From contig NZ_JACVFC010000003.1 of the NCBI RefSeq assembly GCF_014529935.1, forward strand, positions 248,001-312,000: a stretch of 64,000 nucleotides of DNA, given 5' to 3'. A model generated the notes under the pieces. That model was given only the letters and a program-made list of their open reading frames with translations, ran no database searches and was not told where the DNA came from. The first letter of the stretch is position 1. Each line of letters opens with the position of its first letter. Both the position numbers and the translations under genes were made by a program. The DNA comes from Chitinophaga qingshengii (lineage in GTDB: Bacteria; Bacteroidota; Bacteroidia; Chitinophagales; Chitinophagaceae). Of this stretch, positions 25,024-33,115 are shown in pieces.

Positions 25024-25989
25024 ATGAAATACATCCCGCTACTGATTTTATGGTTGTTGCCTTTGTCGGGCCTTGCGGAAGACGGTTTCGTAATCCGCGG
25101 CAAAATAACCGGCATCACCAGTGGTAGCGTGGCCGTTCTGGAGCGTACCGGGGAAGCCACCACTGAACTTTCCCGCGTACGTATCGAAAACGGTACGTTT
25201 ACCTACACCGGTAAAGTGGATCATCCCAAACTGATGCTGCTGAAGATCAGCACCAAAAGGGTAGAGGTATTCCTCGAAAATACCGACTACACCATCGAAT
25301 GCAGTTTCGATTCACTGACCGGCGCCCATCTCAAAGGAGGCAGGTACAATGAACAATGGTGGGCGTACCTGAACAGCGGCATGGTGCCGATGAAGTACTT
25401 CTTTGCGCATCCCGATCAATCCATCGCCCCCTGGATCGCCCAGCGCAATGCCGTTAGCTCGGCAGATGCTAAAGCGGCGTATGCCCTCCTTACACCAGAA
25501 GGGAAAAATACGGAGCCGGGAAAAGCGCTGGCAGAAAGAGTAGAGACCTACCGCAAAATGGAGTCCCGCTCACCGCTGCCGGCCTTCAAAACCGAAGATC
25601 CCGCCGGTAAGGCTGTCGCGCTGAACAATCTGAAGGGCAAAGTGGTGGTGCTGGATTTCTGGGCTTCCTGGTGCGCTCCCTGTCGCGCTTACGTGCCGAA
25701 ACTGCGCGAGCATTACAACCGTTATAAAGATAAGGGCGTGGTGTTTGTGAGTGTATCTGTAGACGATGATAAGGCTAAATGGAAAAAAGCCATGGACGAA
25801 CTGAAGATGGAATGGATGCAGGTATTGGCCGACGGTGGATTTAAAGAAGAAACCGGCGTTCGAAGGCTGTTTAATATTACCGGTATACCGCATCTGATCA
25901 TTGTGGATAAAGAGGGTAGGATAGCCACTTCGATGGACTATTACCACCGCAACGATTTTGATGTGACAGTGGAGAAGCTATTGCAGTAA
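25024..25989 (+). CDS. TlpA-type thioredoxin, second copy
   Basis: A 321 aa secreted thioredoxin-fold protein with signal peptide (MKYIPLLILWLLPLSGLAED), a DUF4369-like domain (FVIRGKITGITSGSVAVLE) and a shorter linker than its neighbour. Active site WASWCAPC has Cys217 and Cys220; cis-Pro region is NITGIPHLIIVDKEG. It is not a recent duplicate of the preceding gene: identity is limited mainly to the thioredoxin core. It ends the first nutrient operon and is followed by an intrinsic terminator. Confidence 0.9.
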   Translation: MKYIPLLILWLLPLSGLAEDGFVIRGKITGITSGSVAVLERTGEATTELSRVRIENGTFTYTGKVDHPKLMLLKISTKRVEVFLENTDYTIECSFDSLTGAHLKGGRYNEQWWAYLNSGMVPMKYFFAHPDQSIAPWIAQRNAVSSADAKAAYALLTPEGKNTEPGKALAERVETYRKMESRSPLPAFKTEDPAGKAVALNNLKGKVVVLDFWASWCAPCRAYVPKLREHYNRYKDKGVVFVSVSVDDDKAKWKKAMDELKMEWMQVLADGGFKEETGVRRLFNITGIPHLIIVDKEGRIATSMDYYHRNDFDVTVEKLLQ

Positions 25990-26011
25990 TTAGTGATCAA
26001 CCCATATGTTG

Positions 26012-26042
26012 GAGGCTGTTCCCGGAAGGGGCAGCCTCTTTT
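26012..26042 (+). terminator. Intrinsic terminator ending the first SusC/SusD operon
   Basis: GAGGCTG (26012-26018) pairs with CAGCCTC (26032-26038), followed by TTTT. It lies 23 bases past the stop of the second tlpA gene. Confidence 0.75.
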
Positions 26043-26873
26043 GCGTTTGGTTATTGGGGTGTTTTCTTTTACTATGGTTAGGATTCCTATTGAATGGTTG
26101 TTTTTTTTGTCACGATTGTCGATTATGTTAATATTTGCCTGCTGCAAGTGGGTTGCGGTCGTTGTTAATAAGGGCAGCGGCATTCGTATATTCCTGTCAG
26201 TGATAGGGGACACTGAGATAAAATCCCGGTACTGTAAGATTTAGCAGGGGTTGCTCATTAAATATAAATTGTTTTTTACCAATTTTAAAAATGTATTTGA
26301 AAAATAATGGTCAGCCGTACTGATGATATTAAATGATTGTTAACAACTGTGCTATAGATTCAATCTGCCACTGTGGCCTGGTTTCCATGCATTCTTTTAC
26401 TGAATTAATATTTCACCGGATTGTACCTTTTATAATACGTTGCTTTTTTGTTTGGCTGTTATGACACCTGATAATTTTTTTTTGCTGAATAAAATATGTT
26501 TGCTAAATTCGGGCCACTGATAAGGACGATAGAAGTGCCGAAAATTGTACAACGATAAAACCAGTTAACGAAACCCTCAAATGATCAGCTTTTTCCTTAA
26601 TGTTTTAGAGACTAAATTCAGAGATTAAATACAGGCTATATACTAGCTGATACTATCCGGAAAATTCAAAAGCATCCTGTTGGGTGTTTGGTGTTAACTT
26701 TATTTCGTCGTTTTAAATACTCATTTATTTTTTTATGTAGATGTACAGTAGCGGGAGTCACGCTAGCGACAGCTATGTCCGTTACTGAACAATTTCTCTT
26801 CAGGATAGTTGTGCGGAACCGCTAGTCTGAACGGAAGACCCGTTTTATTTGTATCCTTAAGAAAATACCCTCA
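26043..26873 (+). other. 830-base AT-rich leader region upstream of the NusG-like gene
   Basis: No convincing gene is seen; the longest frame, 25993-26244, has no recognisable content and overlaps the terminator. The stretch is clearly richer in A and T than its neighbours. It should hold the promoter and untranslated leader of the following operon. Only two small hairpins near the NusG-like start (26746-26850) stand out; no promoter could be placed with confidence. Confidence 0.6.
26746..26850 (+). promoter_or_regulatory. Candidate alternative hairpins in the leader of the NusG-like gene
   Basis: CAGTAGCGG (26746-26754) can pair with CCGTTACTG (26779-26787), one G-U pair included. A second small stem, AACGG (26830-26834) with CCGTT (26840-26844), is followed by TTATTT, 29 bases before the NusG-like start. 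The AACGG arm can also pair with CCGTT at 26779-26783, so the two folds are mutually exclusive. This resembles an attenuator, and leaders of UpxY/LoaP-type operons do carry RNA signals for the antiterminator. The stems are short, so this is only a candidate. Confidence 0.3.
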
Positions 26874-27392
26874 ATGAGCGACCCAGTAATTGGCTGGTAT
26901 GTGGTGTATACCAAGCCCCGACACGAAAAAAAAGTGGCAGCTTTTTTGTCGGCTTCAAATATTGTCAACTTTTTGCCGATTGCAAGAGTTTTACGCGTAT
27001 GGAAAGACCGAAAAAAATACATTGATGCCCCCTTGTTTCCATCTTACCTGTTTATCTATTTGGAAGACCTGGAGACCTACTACAGGGTGCTAAGCCTGGA
27101 AGCAGTATTATACTATGTCAGAACGGGAAAAGAAGTAGTAAAGGTAAAAGAAGAAGTTATTCATAGTATTCAGCTGATTACGCAACAGACGAGTGATATA
27201 GCGATAGAAGTTTCGGATGATTACTTCCAGCCCGGCAAACAACTGATGATCAAAGACGGAATATTATGTGGCCTGGCATGCGAGGTAGTAGAAGTAAAAG
27301 GTCAGCAAAAAATTCTGGTAAGAGTCAACATGTTGCAGAAGAATATCCTGGTAGCCGTATCCAGTGAATATTTCGAATCCATCGCGGTGTAA
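26874..27392 (+). CDS. NusG paralogue, UpxY/LoaP-type transcription antiterminator
   Basis: A 172 aa protein with the NGN domain (WYVVYTKPRHEKKVAAFL at residues 8-25, FPSYLFIYLE near 54-63 and the YYVRTGKE segment) and a C-terminal KOW-like domain (GCALACEVVEVKG-like segment about 136-170). It lacks the long insert of housekeeping NusG and matches the short NusG paralogues (UpxY in Bacteroides capsule loci, LoaP in antibiotic clusters) that ride with RNA polymerase through the operon they head. It is the first gene of the tailoring operon, after a long AT-rich leader. In cis action on the genes downstream is inference from the family. Confidence 0.88.
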   Translation: MSDPVIGWYVVYTKPRHEKKVAAFLSASNIVNFLPIARVLRVWKDRKKYIDAPLFPSYLFIYLEDLETYYRVLSLEAVLYYVRTGKEVVKVKEEVIHSIQLITQQTSDIAIEVSDDYFQPGKQLMIKDGILCGLACEVVEVKGQQKILVRVNMLQKNILVAVSSEYFESIAV

Positions 27393-27458
27393 GCGGCCGG
27401 CCATTGTTATGCCCAAGTGGTAGGTATCAGCATGGAAACCTTGACTGGTGTTATTTTC

Positions 27459-27613
27459 AGCAGAACGGCTCCCCTCTGCTACAAGGCTTCGTCAGCCTGT
27501 AATTTCCCTGGTATGAAGTATGAACAGACAAACAGCATCTGTGCCTTTCAGATGCGGGCTGTCGTCATTCTTTTGCAGCATCTGGTACCGGACTCCCTGG
27601 TGTCGGACAGGGA
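27459..27613 (+). promoter_or_regulatory. Three small hairpins between NusG-like and thioesterase genes
   Basis: The 265-base untranslated gap 27393-27657 contains AGCAGA/TCTGCT (27459-27464 with 27475-27480), GCATCTG/CAGATGC (27535-27541 with 27549-27555) and TCCCTG/CAGGGA (27594-27599 with 27608-27613). No T-run follows any of them. A long structured spacer inside an operon is where a NusG-type antiterminator could load, but no such role is shown. Confidence 0.3.
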
Positions 27614-27657
27614 ACACTATGTCCATATTTTTTGAGAACGTGGAAACTTTGATACAC

Positions 27658-28380
27658 ATGGAGAAAATTAATCTTTTCTGTCTGCCTTTTGCCGGAGGTA
27701 GTAAATACTCCTACCGGTTGTATGAAGAGCACCTGCCATCTTTCCTGAACATCATCCCGCTGGAGTACCCCGGCAGAGGTACGCGGATGAATGAAACCCT
27801 TAAGGAAGATATAAAGCAGCTGGTAAATGACCTTTACCTGCAGGTAGCGCCTAAGCTGGACGCCGCTCCTTACGCCATTTACGGGCACAGTATGGGCGGA
27901 TTGCTTTGTTACCTGCTGGCCCGCAAAATAAGCGAGGAAGGACGTATGCCGCCACTGCATCTTTTTATCACCGGTACTTCAGGACCCTCCGCACTGTCCA
28001 GAGTGGAGCGGAAAAGACACCTGCTCGATAAAAAATCCTTCATCGAAGAAGTGCGTAACCTAAACGGTAGCCCAGACGAAATATTGCAAAACGATGAACT
28101 ACTGGATTTTATTGAACCCATTTTAAGGGCCGATTTTAAAGTGTCCGAAAATTACGCGCATATTAACCAGGAACCACTGGATATACCCGTCACCGTTATT
28201 ACCGGAACCAAAGAAGATATCAAACCCGAAGATATCCGGCTATGGCAACGGGAGACAAACAGACCGGTGGACTTCAGACGAATGCCCGGCCATCACTTTT
28301 TTATCTTCAAGTATCCCTACGAAATCGTTGGCATCATCGCAAAAAAATTACTTGTACATCACAAATCATATCAGTTATGA
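27658..28380 (+). CDS. Type II thioesterase (NRPS/PKS editing, GrsT family)
   Basis: A 240 aa alpha/beta hydrolase. It opens with INLFCLPFAGGSKYSYRLY, the start typical of GrsT/RifR type II thioesterases, and has the nucleophile elbow YGHSMGG (Ser78), an acid region ITGTKEDIKPED and the catalytic His in GHHFF. These enzymes release misprimed or stalled acyl and aminoacyl groups from carrier proteins of peptide synthetases. I start at ATG 27658; an in-frame ATG at 27520 would add 46 residues rich in Cys and Trp with no family match. The stop overlaps the start of the next gene (ATGA), so the two are translationally coupled. Confidence 0.9.
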   Translation: MEKINLFCLPFAGGSKYSYRLYEEHLPSFLNIIPLEYPGRGTRMNETLKEDIKQLVNDLYLQVAPKLDAAPYAIYGHSMGGLLCYLLARKISEEGRMPPLHLFITGTSGPSALSRVERKRHLLDKKSFIEEVRNLNGSPDEILQNDELLDFIEPILRADFKVSENYAHINQEPLDIPVTVITGTKEDIKPEDIRLWQRETNRPVDFRRMPGHHFFIFKYPYEIVGIIAKKLLVHHKSYQL

Positions 28381-30002
28381 GCGAAAAAAAAGTATACCTC
28401 AAGCCAAACGTAGTACTGGAACCATTGTATGACCGCTGGTATGCCTGGAGTCACCTCGTATCGCCGGCTACGGCAGCCATGAACACCATTGCGCGCCACC
28501 TGACTATCATGGATTCCTACCTCGACGATCCCACCATTCACGCAGAGGCAGTACTGAACCCCAAAATGAAAGGCGGTCCCTTTATGGATTTCAACGGCGG
28601 AAGGGTAGCGGAAGTGAAAGCCCTGAAAGAAGATATCCTCAAACGCCAGGAACGTACCCTCGAATTTGCGAAAGCATGCAAGGAGCTGGATAAACTGCTG
28701 GCAGCGGAAGGCAAAGGATTCGGACTGGAACCCCTGTACGAAAAAGTACCGGATATCCTGAAAGGATATGTGGAACTATGTTACGACCGTAACAGCAACG
28801 CGGATTACCGCTTCTTTGAATCACTCCTGTATAAAAGCGAATTCTATAATAAAGCGGCGCAGAGCATCGCGCTGTGGATCACCAATAACGACCATCGCCC
28901 TTTCTGTCTCAGTACCCCCCGCCTCGATGAACCGGATGTACTGCACCTCAATATCCCCTTCGATCACCCGGGTATCGATGCTATCAGCCAGATGAAAAGA
29001 ACAGCCCGCCCGCTGTCTGAAATCAAAGCCATCTTCGATATTAAACCGGAACAGGAAGCCCTGTTCGATACCTTCTTTACGGAAACACCACCGCCGGTGT
29101 ATAAACGTTACACAGGCGATAAAATACGGATGCGTTATTTCGGTCACGCCTGCATCCTCGTGGAAACAAAAGACGTGAGCATCCTGGTAGACCCGCTGAT
29201 CAGCTACTATGGCTATGAAAGCAGCATCGATCACTTCTCCGATGCCGATCTGCCGGATGTTATCGATTACGTACTCATTACACACAATCACCAGGACCAC
29301 ATCCTGTTTGAAACATTGCTGCCGCTTCGCCATAAAATCAGGAACCTGATTGTACCGCGTACCAACAGCGGTAAACTGGAAGATCCGGACCTGAAATTGA
29401 TGTTCAACAACATCGGTTTCGATAACGTGGTGGCTGTAGATCCGATGGAAACCATCGAATTTGTGGATACGACTATTACCGGCCTGCCTTTCACCGGCGA
29501 ACACTGCGATCTGAATATCCTGACCAAAGCCTGTTTCCTGGTACAGATCAGTGGTTTCAAACTCTTGTTCCTGGCCGATTCCAGGATCGTGGAATCCGCC
29601 CTCTACAAACATGTACACAAACAAATCGGGGATGTAGATGTGCTGTTCCTCGGTATGGAATGCGACGGCGCACCACTTACCTGGCTCTATGGCCCGCTGC
29701 TGACGAAGAAGATCACCCGTGACCAGGATAGCAGCCGCCGGCTGGCCGGTTCCGATTGCCCGAAAGGCATGGCGCTGGTCAACATCTTCAAACCGAAAGA
29801 AGCCTATGTTTACGCCATGGGCATGGAACCCTGGCTGGAGTTTATCAGCAGCATCGTGTACACCGACGAATCCAATCCGATTATACAATCCAATAAACTG
29901 GTGAAAGAGTGTGAGGCCAAGGGCATTATAGCGGAACGGCTTTATGGAGAGAAGGAGCTCCTGTATAACAGAAAAGAAGCATTGGTGGCGGAAGTACAAT
30001 AA
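28377..30002 (+). CDS. CmlA-like diiron beta-hydroxylase (metallo-beta-lactamase fold)
   Basis: A 541 aa protein in two parts: an N-terminal domain beginning LKPNVVLEPLYDRWYAW (about 1-240) and a metallo-beta-lactamase fold from about 255. Metal ligands: His303, His305, Asp307 and His308 in THNHQDH, Glu375 in TGEHCDL and Asp401 in FLADSR. Glu in place of the usual MBL His after the HxHxDH motif is the mark of CmlA, the diiron oxygenase that beta-hydroxylates an aminoacyl group on a peptide-synthetase carrier domain; the positions are each two less than CmlA numbering as I recall it (305, 307, 309, 310, 377, 403). Length also agrees. It is coupled to a type II thioesterase gene. A carrier domain for it to act on is not in the window. 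Confidence 0.85.
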   Translation: MSEKKVYLKPNVVLEPLYDRWYAWSHLVSPATAAMNTIARHLTIMDSYLDDPTIHAEAVLNPKMKGGPFMDFNGGRVAEVKALKEDILKRQERTLEFAKACKELDKLLAAEGKGFGLEPLYEKVPDILKGYVELCYDRNSNADYRFFESLLYKSEFYNKAAQSIALWITNNDHRPFCLSTPRLDEPDVLHLNIPFDHPGIDAISQMKRTARPLSEIKAIFDIKPEQEALFDTFFTETPPPVYKRYTGDKIRMRYFGHACILVETKDVSILVDPLISYYGYESSIDHFSDADLPDVIDYVLITHNHQDHILFETLLPLRHKIRNLIVPRTNSGKLEDPDLKLMFNNIGFDNVVAVDPMETIEFVDTTITGLPFTGEHCDLNILTKACFLVQISGFKLLFLADSRIVESALYKHVHKQIGDVDVLFLGMECDGAPLTWLYGPLLTKKITRDQDSSRRLAGSDCPKGMALVNIFKPKEAYVYAMGMEPWLEFISSIVYTDESNPIIQSNKLVKECEAKGIIAERLYGEKELLYNRKEALVAEVQ

Positions 30003-30140
30003 CGCCGGCCCTTTCTGTTGTTTGTTTATTATGCTCCTTTTTCTTTCCTGAAAATACCCATTACACCGCCAACTTCCTGTTACCTGCATCCATCTCCGGA
30101 TGCAGGTATCCCCCCGGTTTTTTACCAAAAAAATTTTAAC

Positions 30141-31106
30141 ATGCTACAACAGCTTGAAAAATTGTCTGCTTTTATAGGCAATACTCCCCTCATTTCCCTC
30201 CGGAATACAGATACCCCGTTGTGGGCTAAACTGGAATACAACAACTTCTCCGGCAGCTCCAAAGACCGCGCCGGTTACAGCATTATCTACAACGGCATTA
30301 AAGCAGGACTGATCAACAAACATACTACTATCATCGCTTCCAGCTCCGGAAACCTGGCCATCGCCGTGGCTTCTATCTGTAAAATGCTGGACCTGAAATT
30401 TATTCCGGTGATCGACCCTAACATCAACAGCGCCTATGAATCGCTGCTGAACCTGTTATCCTACAAGGTGGTGAAGATCACGGAAAGAGATCATACCGGA
30501 GGCTACCTGCTAACCCGTATAGACACGGTCAATAATTTACATAAGACTATTGAAAACTCTTTTATCGCCGATCAATATGGCGATCCTAATAACTTCAAAG
30601 GATACTACGGACTGACACAGGAAATCCTCGCCTGCCCCGAGCCGATCGATTACGTGTTTGTGGCGGTTAGCTCCAGCGGCGCTATCACCGGCATTTCCAG
30701 CAGTATCAAAGAACACCGGCCCGATATTAAAGTGGTGGGAGTGGATGTGGAAGGCTCTGTGATCTTCAACGCGCCACCGGTGAAAAGATATATCTCCGGC
30801 ATCGGCGCCAGCCAGGTGCCGCCTATTATTAAGAGCGCCCTGATCGATGATGTAGTGATCCTTTCCCAGACGGATATTATCAAAGGTTGCCTGGAACTGC
30901 TCAACGAACAGGTGATATTCGCAGGTGCATCTTCCGGCGCAGTATACCTCGCGGCGAAGAATTATTTCCGTCAGATATCTTACGATAAAACCCCCAATTC
31001 CCTGCTCGTTTTCCCGGATAAAGGCCACTCTTACCTGGATACCATTTACAACAAGGAATGGGCGGACCAACTGGCACTTAAACTGGAATCTGCTACCATC
31101 GCTTAA
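30141..31106 (+). CDS. sbnA: SbnA-type 2,3-diaminopropionate synthase (PLP enzyme)
   Basis: A 321 aa fold-type II PLP enzyme of the cysteine synthase superfamily. IGNTPLISLR opens the protein, the PLP Lys41 is in GSSKDRAGYS, and the phosphate/substrate loop is ASSSGNLAIAVAS. SbnA condenses O-phosphoserine with glutamate to N-(1-amino-1-carboxy-2-ethyl)-glutamate, the first step to L-2,3-diaminopropionate. The assignment over cysteine synthase rests on the immediate SbnB neighbour, 11 bases downstream, and on SPDRAG-like rather than GSVKDR wording. The longer frame from 30018 crosses the gap and is not used; ATG 30141 follows AAATTTTAAC. Confidence 0.85.
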   Translation: MLQQLEKLSAFIGNTPLISLRNTDTPLWAKLEYNNFSGSSKDRAGYSIIYNGIKAGLINKHTTIIASSSGNLAIAVASICKMLDLKFIPVIDPNINSAYESLLNLLSYKVVKITERDHTGGYLLTRIDTVNNLHKTIENSFIADQYGDPNNFKGYYGLTQEILACPEPIDYVFVAVSSSGAITGISSSIKEHRPDIKVVGVDVEGSVIFNAPPVKRYISGIGASQVPPIIKSALIDDVVILSQTDIIKGCLELLNEQVIFAGASSGAVYLAAKNYFRQISYDKTPNSLLVFPDKGHSYLDTIYNKEWADQLALKLESATIA

Positions 31107-31117
31107 AACAACTATAT

Positions 31118-32086
31118 ATGCTTTATCTGAATGCGGATCATATCCGTGAAATTGGGATTCACTGGGAGGAGCTGACCGATGTTATCAGCAATGCCACCAC
31201 AGCATTACACCAGGAAGATTATGCACAGCCGATTAAACCGTACCTGCGTTATGGGGACCCGAAAAACCGTATCATTGCTATGCCGGCTTATGTAGGCGGA
31301 CAGTCGCCACTGGCAGGCATTAAATGGATTGCCAGTTTTCCGGGTAATATCTATCAGAATAAATTAAGAGCGCATTCGGTGACTATCCTCAACGAACACG
31401 ATTCAGGGATACCATTGTGCGTGATCAATACCGCAACTATCAGTGGCATCCGTACGGCTGCCGTTTCTGGCGTGATACTCAAAAAGTACCTTGCCAACAG
31501 GAAAGATGACCAGCAGTTTACCGTGGGCATTATCGGCTTTGGGCCCATTGGGAGAATGCATCTCAGCATGGTCACTGCTATACTGGGGGATCGTATCGAC
31601 AGGGTGCTATTGTATGATATCAACGGAGTAGACCTGACCACCGTGGACCCTGCGGTGAAAGATAAAGTAGCAGTGGCCAATTCCTGGCAGGAATGTTATT
31701 CGACGGCAGACATCTTTATTACCTGTACTGTGTCTGCAGCACCTTATGTGGACCTGCCTCCGGTAAAATCGTCCCTGCAGCTCAATGTATCGCTGCGCGA
31801 CTATAAAGTGGAGATGGTACGCCACATGGATGTGGTAGTGGTGGATGACTGGGAAGAAGTTTGCCGCCAGAATACCGATATCGAAAACATGCATAAAGTG
31901 ATGGGACTGGAAAAAACAGATACCCTTTCTATTGCTGATGTGGTGTGTAATGACGCTTTAAAAGGACAGAAAGAAGGGGTGGTGATGTTCAATCCGATGG
32001 GCATGGCTATCTATGATATTGCCGTAGGTGGGCATTATTATCAGCAGGCGCTGCACCGTAATGTAGGAGTGGTAGTGCCTGACTAA
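31118..32086 (+). CDS. sbnB: SbnB-type 2,3-diaminopropionate biosynthesis dehydrogenase
   Basis: A 322 aa member of the ornithine cyclodeaminase / mu-crystallin family. The substrate-binding half includes GIKWIASFPGNI, with the Lys typical of the family, and SVTILNEHDSGIPL; the NAD-binding Rossmann motif is GIIGFGPIGRMH near residues 138-149. In siderophore pathways SbnB oxidatively cleaves the SbnA product to L-2,3-diaminopropionate and 2-oxoglutarate. Together with SbnA it supplies a non-proteinogenic residue, and the upstream thioesterase and beta-hydroxylase suggest it feeds a peptide synthetase. A terminator follows, ending the operon. Confidence 0.9.
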   Translation: MLYLNADHIREIGIHWEELTDVISNATTALHQEDYAQPIKPYLRYGDPKNRIIAMPAYVGGQSPLAGIKWIASFPGNIYQNKLRAHSVTILNEHDSGIPLCVINTATISGIRTAAVSGVILKKYLANRKDDQQFTVGIIGFGPIGRMHLSMVTAILGDRIDRVLLYDINGVDLTTVDPAVKDKVAVANSWQECYSTADIFITCTVSAAPYVDLPPVKSSLQLNVSLRDYKVEMVRHMDVVVVDDWEEVCRQNTDIENMHKVMGLEKTDTLSIADVVCNDALKGQKEGVVMFNPMGMAIYDIAVGGHYYQQALHRNVGVVVPD

Positions 32087-32124
32087 TCCGGGGTATCAAA
32101 TTTACTCAATCAGTGATCAGCTAT

Positions 32125-32164
32125 AAGGAACTGGTGCGTTCTCGCATCAGTTCCTTTTCTTTTT
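32125..32164. terminator. Bidirectional intrinsic terminator
   Basis: AAGGAACTGGTGCG (32125-32138) pairs with CGCATCAGTTCCTT (32143-32156) with a four-base loop and a run of T after it. It ends the tailoring operon on the plus strand and overlaps the 3' end of the mlaD-like gene on the minus strand. Confidence 0.8.
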
Positions 32165-33115
32165 AAAATAACCCCGGAAGAGGAAATTGTGACGCACGGC
32201 TTCCAGGTCTTCTTTTAATTTGCTACTGGAGGAGTCCAGATTGCGAAGCATGCTGCGTAATTGCCCGGCAGCCGCTTCATCATGCAATAATATTCCTGTA
32301 ACATGCTGACTGCTGTTTAAGGCTTCGCTGGCCTGTTTCAGGTTCTCTGAAAACAAGGCGAGGGTATCCATCGTTGCCTTCAGCCGGGTAATACTTTCTG
32401 TAAGGTTGTCATAGCTGGTGGTGTCGGTCAGCAGATTGTTGATGAGTGTGCCGGAGCGGTTGAGCCGGGTGGAGAAGGAAGAGAGGTTGTCCATTACCTT
32501 ACCGCTGCCATTATTCAGGCGGGACATGGTGTTTCTTGAGTCTGCCAGGGTGTATTTCAGGTTGGAGGCCATGATGGAATCATTCAGTAGGGTGGTGAGG
32601 GTACCTTTGCCTGATAATACCCGTTGACTGATTTCCTTAAGATTGGTAGTGATCTGTACCAGGTTTTTGCTGGCGGCGTCCAATAGGGTCATCATATCTC
32701 CTGATCCGCCTTTGTCGGTATACAGGTAGCCGTTGTTGGCAATCAGGGGCGCGGTAGTGGTACCTGCGGAGATCATGATGATCTTGTTGCCGATTAGCCC
32801 GTCGGTGCCAAGTTTGGTGCGGGAATCGATATGGATATGTTTACGGGCTTTGGTTTCAATGCTCATGGTCACCAGTACCTGACCATCATCGGTGAGGTCG
32901 ATACTTTTGATAATACCGATTTTTACCCCGGCAAACCATACATTGTCGCCTACTTTCAGTCCGTTCACATCGGCGATGACCGTTTTTACCGGGAACTTAT
33001 GCTCAAATGATTTATGTTGCCCGCCTAAAGTCCATATGGCGGCAGCCAGTATGGCGAGGGCGAGTATAGAGAATAGGATGACGACAATCAAATGCCTGTT
33101 TTTACCTGTTTTCAT
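32147..33115 (-). CDS. mlaD: MlaD-like MCE-domain lipid transport protein
   Basis: A 322 aa protein with one N-terminal membrane anchor (IVVILFSILALAILAAAIW), an MCE domain (about 40-120; FPVKTVIADVNGLKVGD, VWFAGVKIGIIKSI, GLIGNKIIMIS) and a long C-terminal helical/coiled-coil part with many Ser and Asn. MCE rings shuttle phospholipids across the periplasm; MlaD-type proteins form hexamers bound to an ABC transporter. It is the last gene of a three-gene minus-strand set with ATPase and permease, start overlapping the ATPase stop by four bases. Direction of transport in Bacteroidota is not settled. Confidence 0.88.
   Translation of the reverse strand: MKTGKNRHLIVVILFSILALAILAAAIWTLGGQHKSFEHKFPVKTVIADVNGLKVGDNVWFAGVKIGIIKSIDLTDDGQVLVTMSIETKARKHIHIDSRTKLGTDGLIGNKIIMISAGTTTAPLIANNGYLYTDKGGSGDMMTLLDAASKNLVQITTNLKEISQRVLSGKGTLTTLLNDSIMASNLKYTLADSRNTMSRLNNGSGKVMDNLSSFSTRLNRSGTLINNLLTDTTSYDNLTESITRLKATMDTLALFSENLKQASEALNSSQHVTGILLHDEAAAGQLRSMLRNLDSSSSKLKEDLEAVRHNFLFRGYFKKKRN

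Noticed and set aside
25993..26244. A possible 83 aa hydrophobic protein after the second tlpA gene
   Set aside because: It begins inside the tlpA terminator, lies in AT-rich non-coding sequence and has no family-like segment or plausible context.
26481..26502. A Bacteroidota-type promoter (TTTG and TATGTTTG) upstream of the NusG-like gene
   Set aside because: The two boxes are only 10 bases apart, against about 19-21 expected for the -33/-7 pair, so the match is probably chance in AT-rich DNA.
27417..27635. A possible 72 aa protein between the NusG-like and thioesterase genes
   Set aside because: Cys- and Met-rich with no recognisable pattern, overlapping an equally open frame and several hairpins; more likely an untranslated spacer.
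28821..30128. A 435-codon open frame on the minus strand
   Set aside because: It is antisense to the CmlA-like gene, has Phe/Ile/His-rich composition typical of a shadow frame and no domain; the plus strand carries clear metal motifs.
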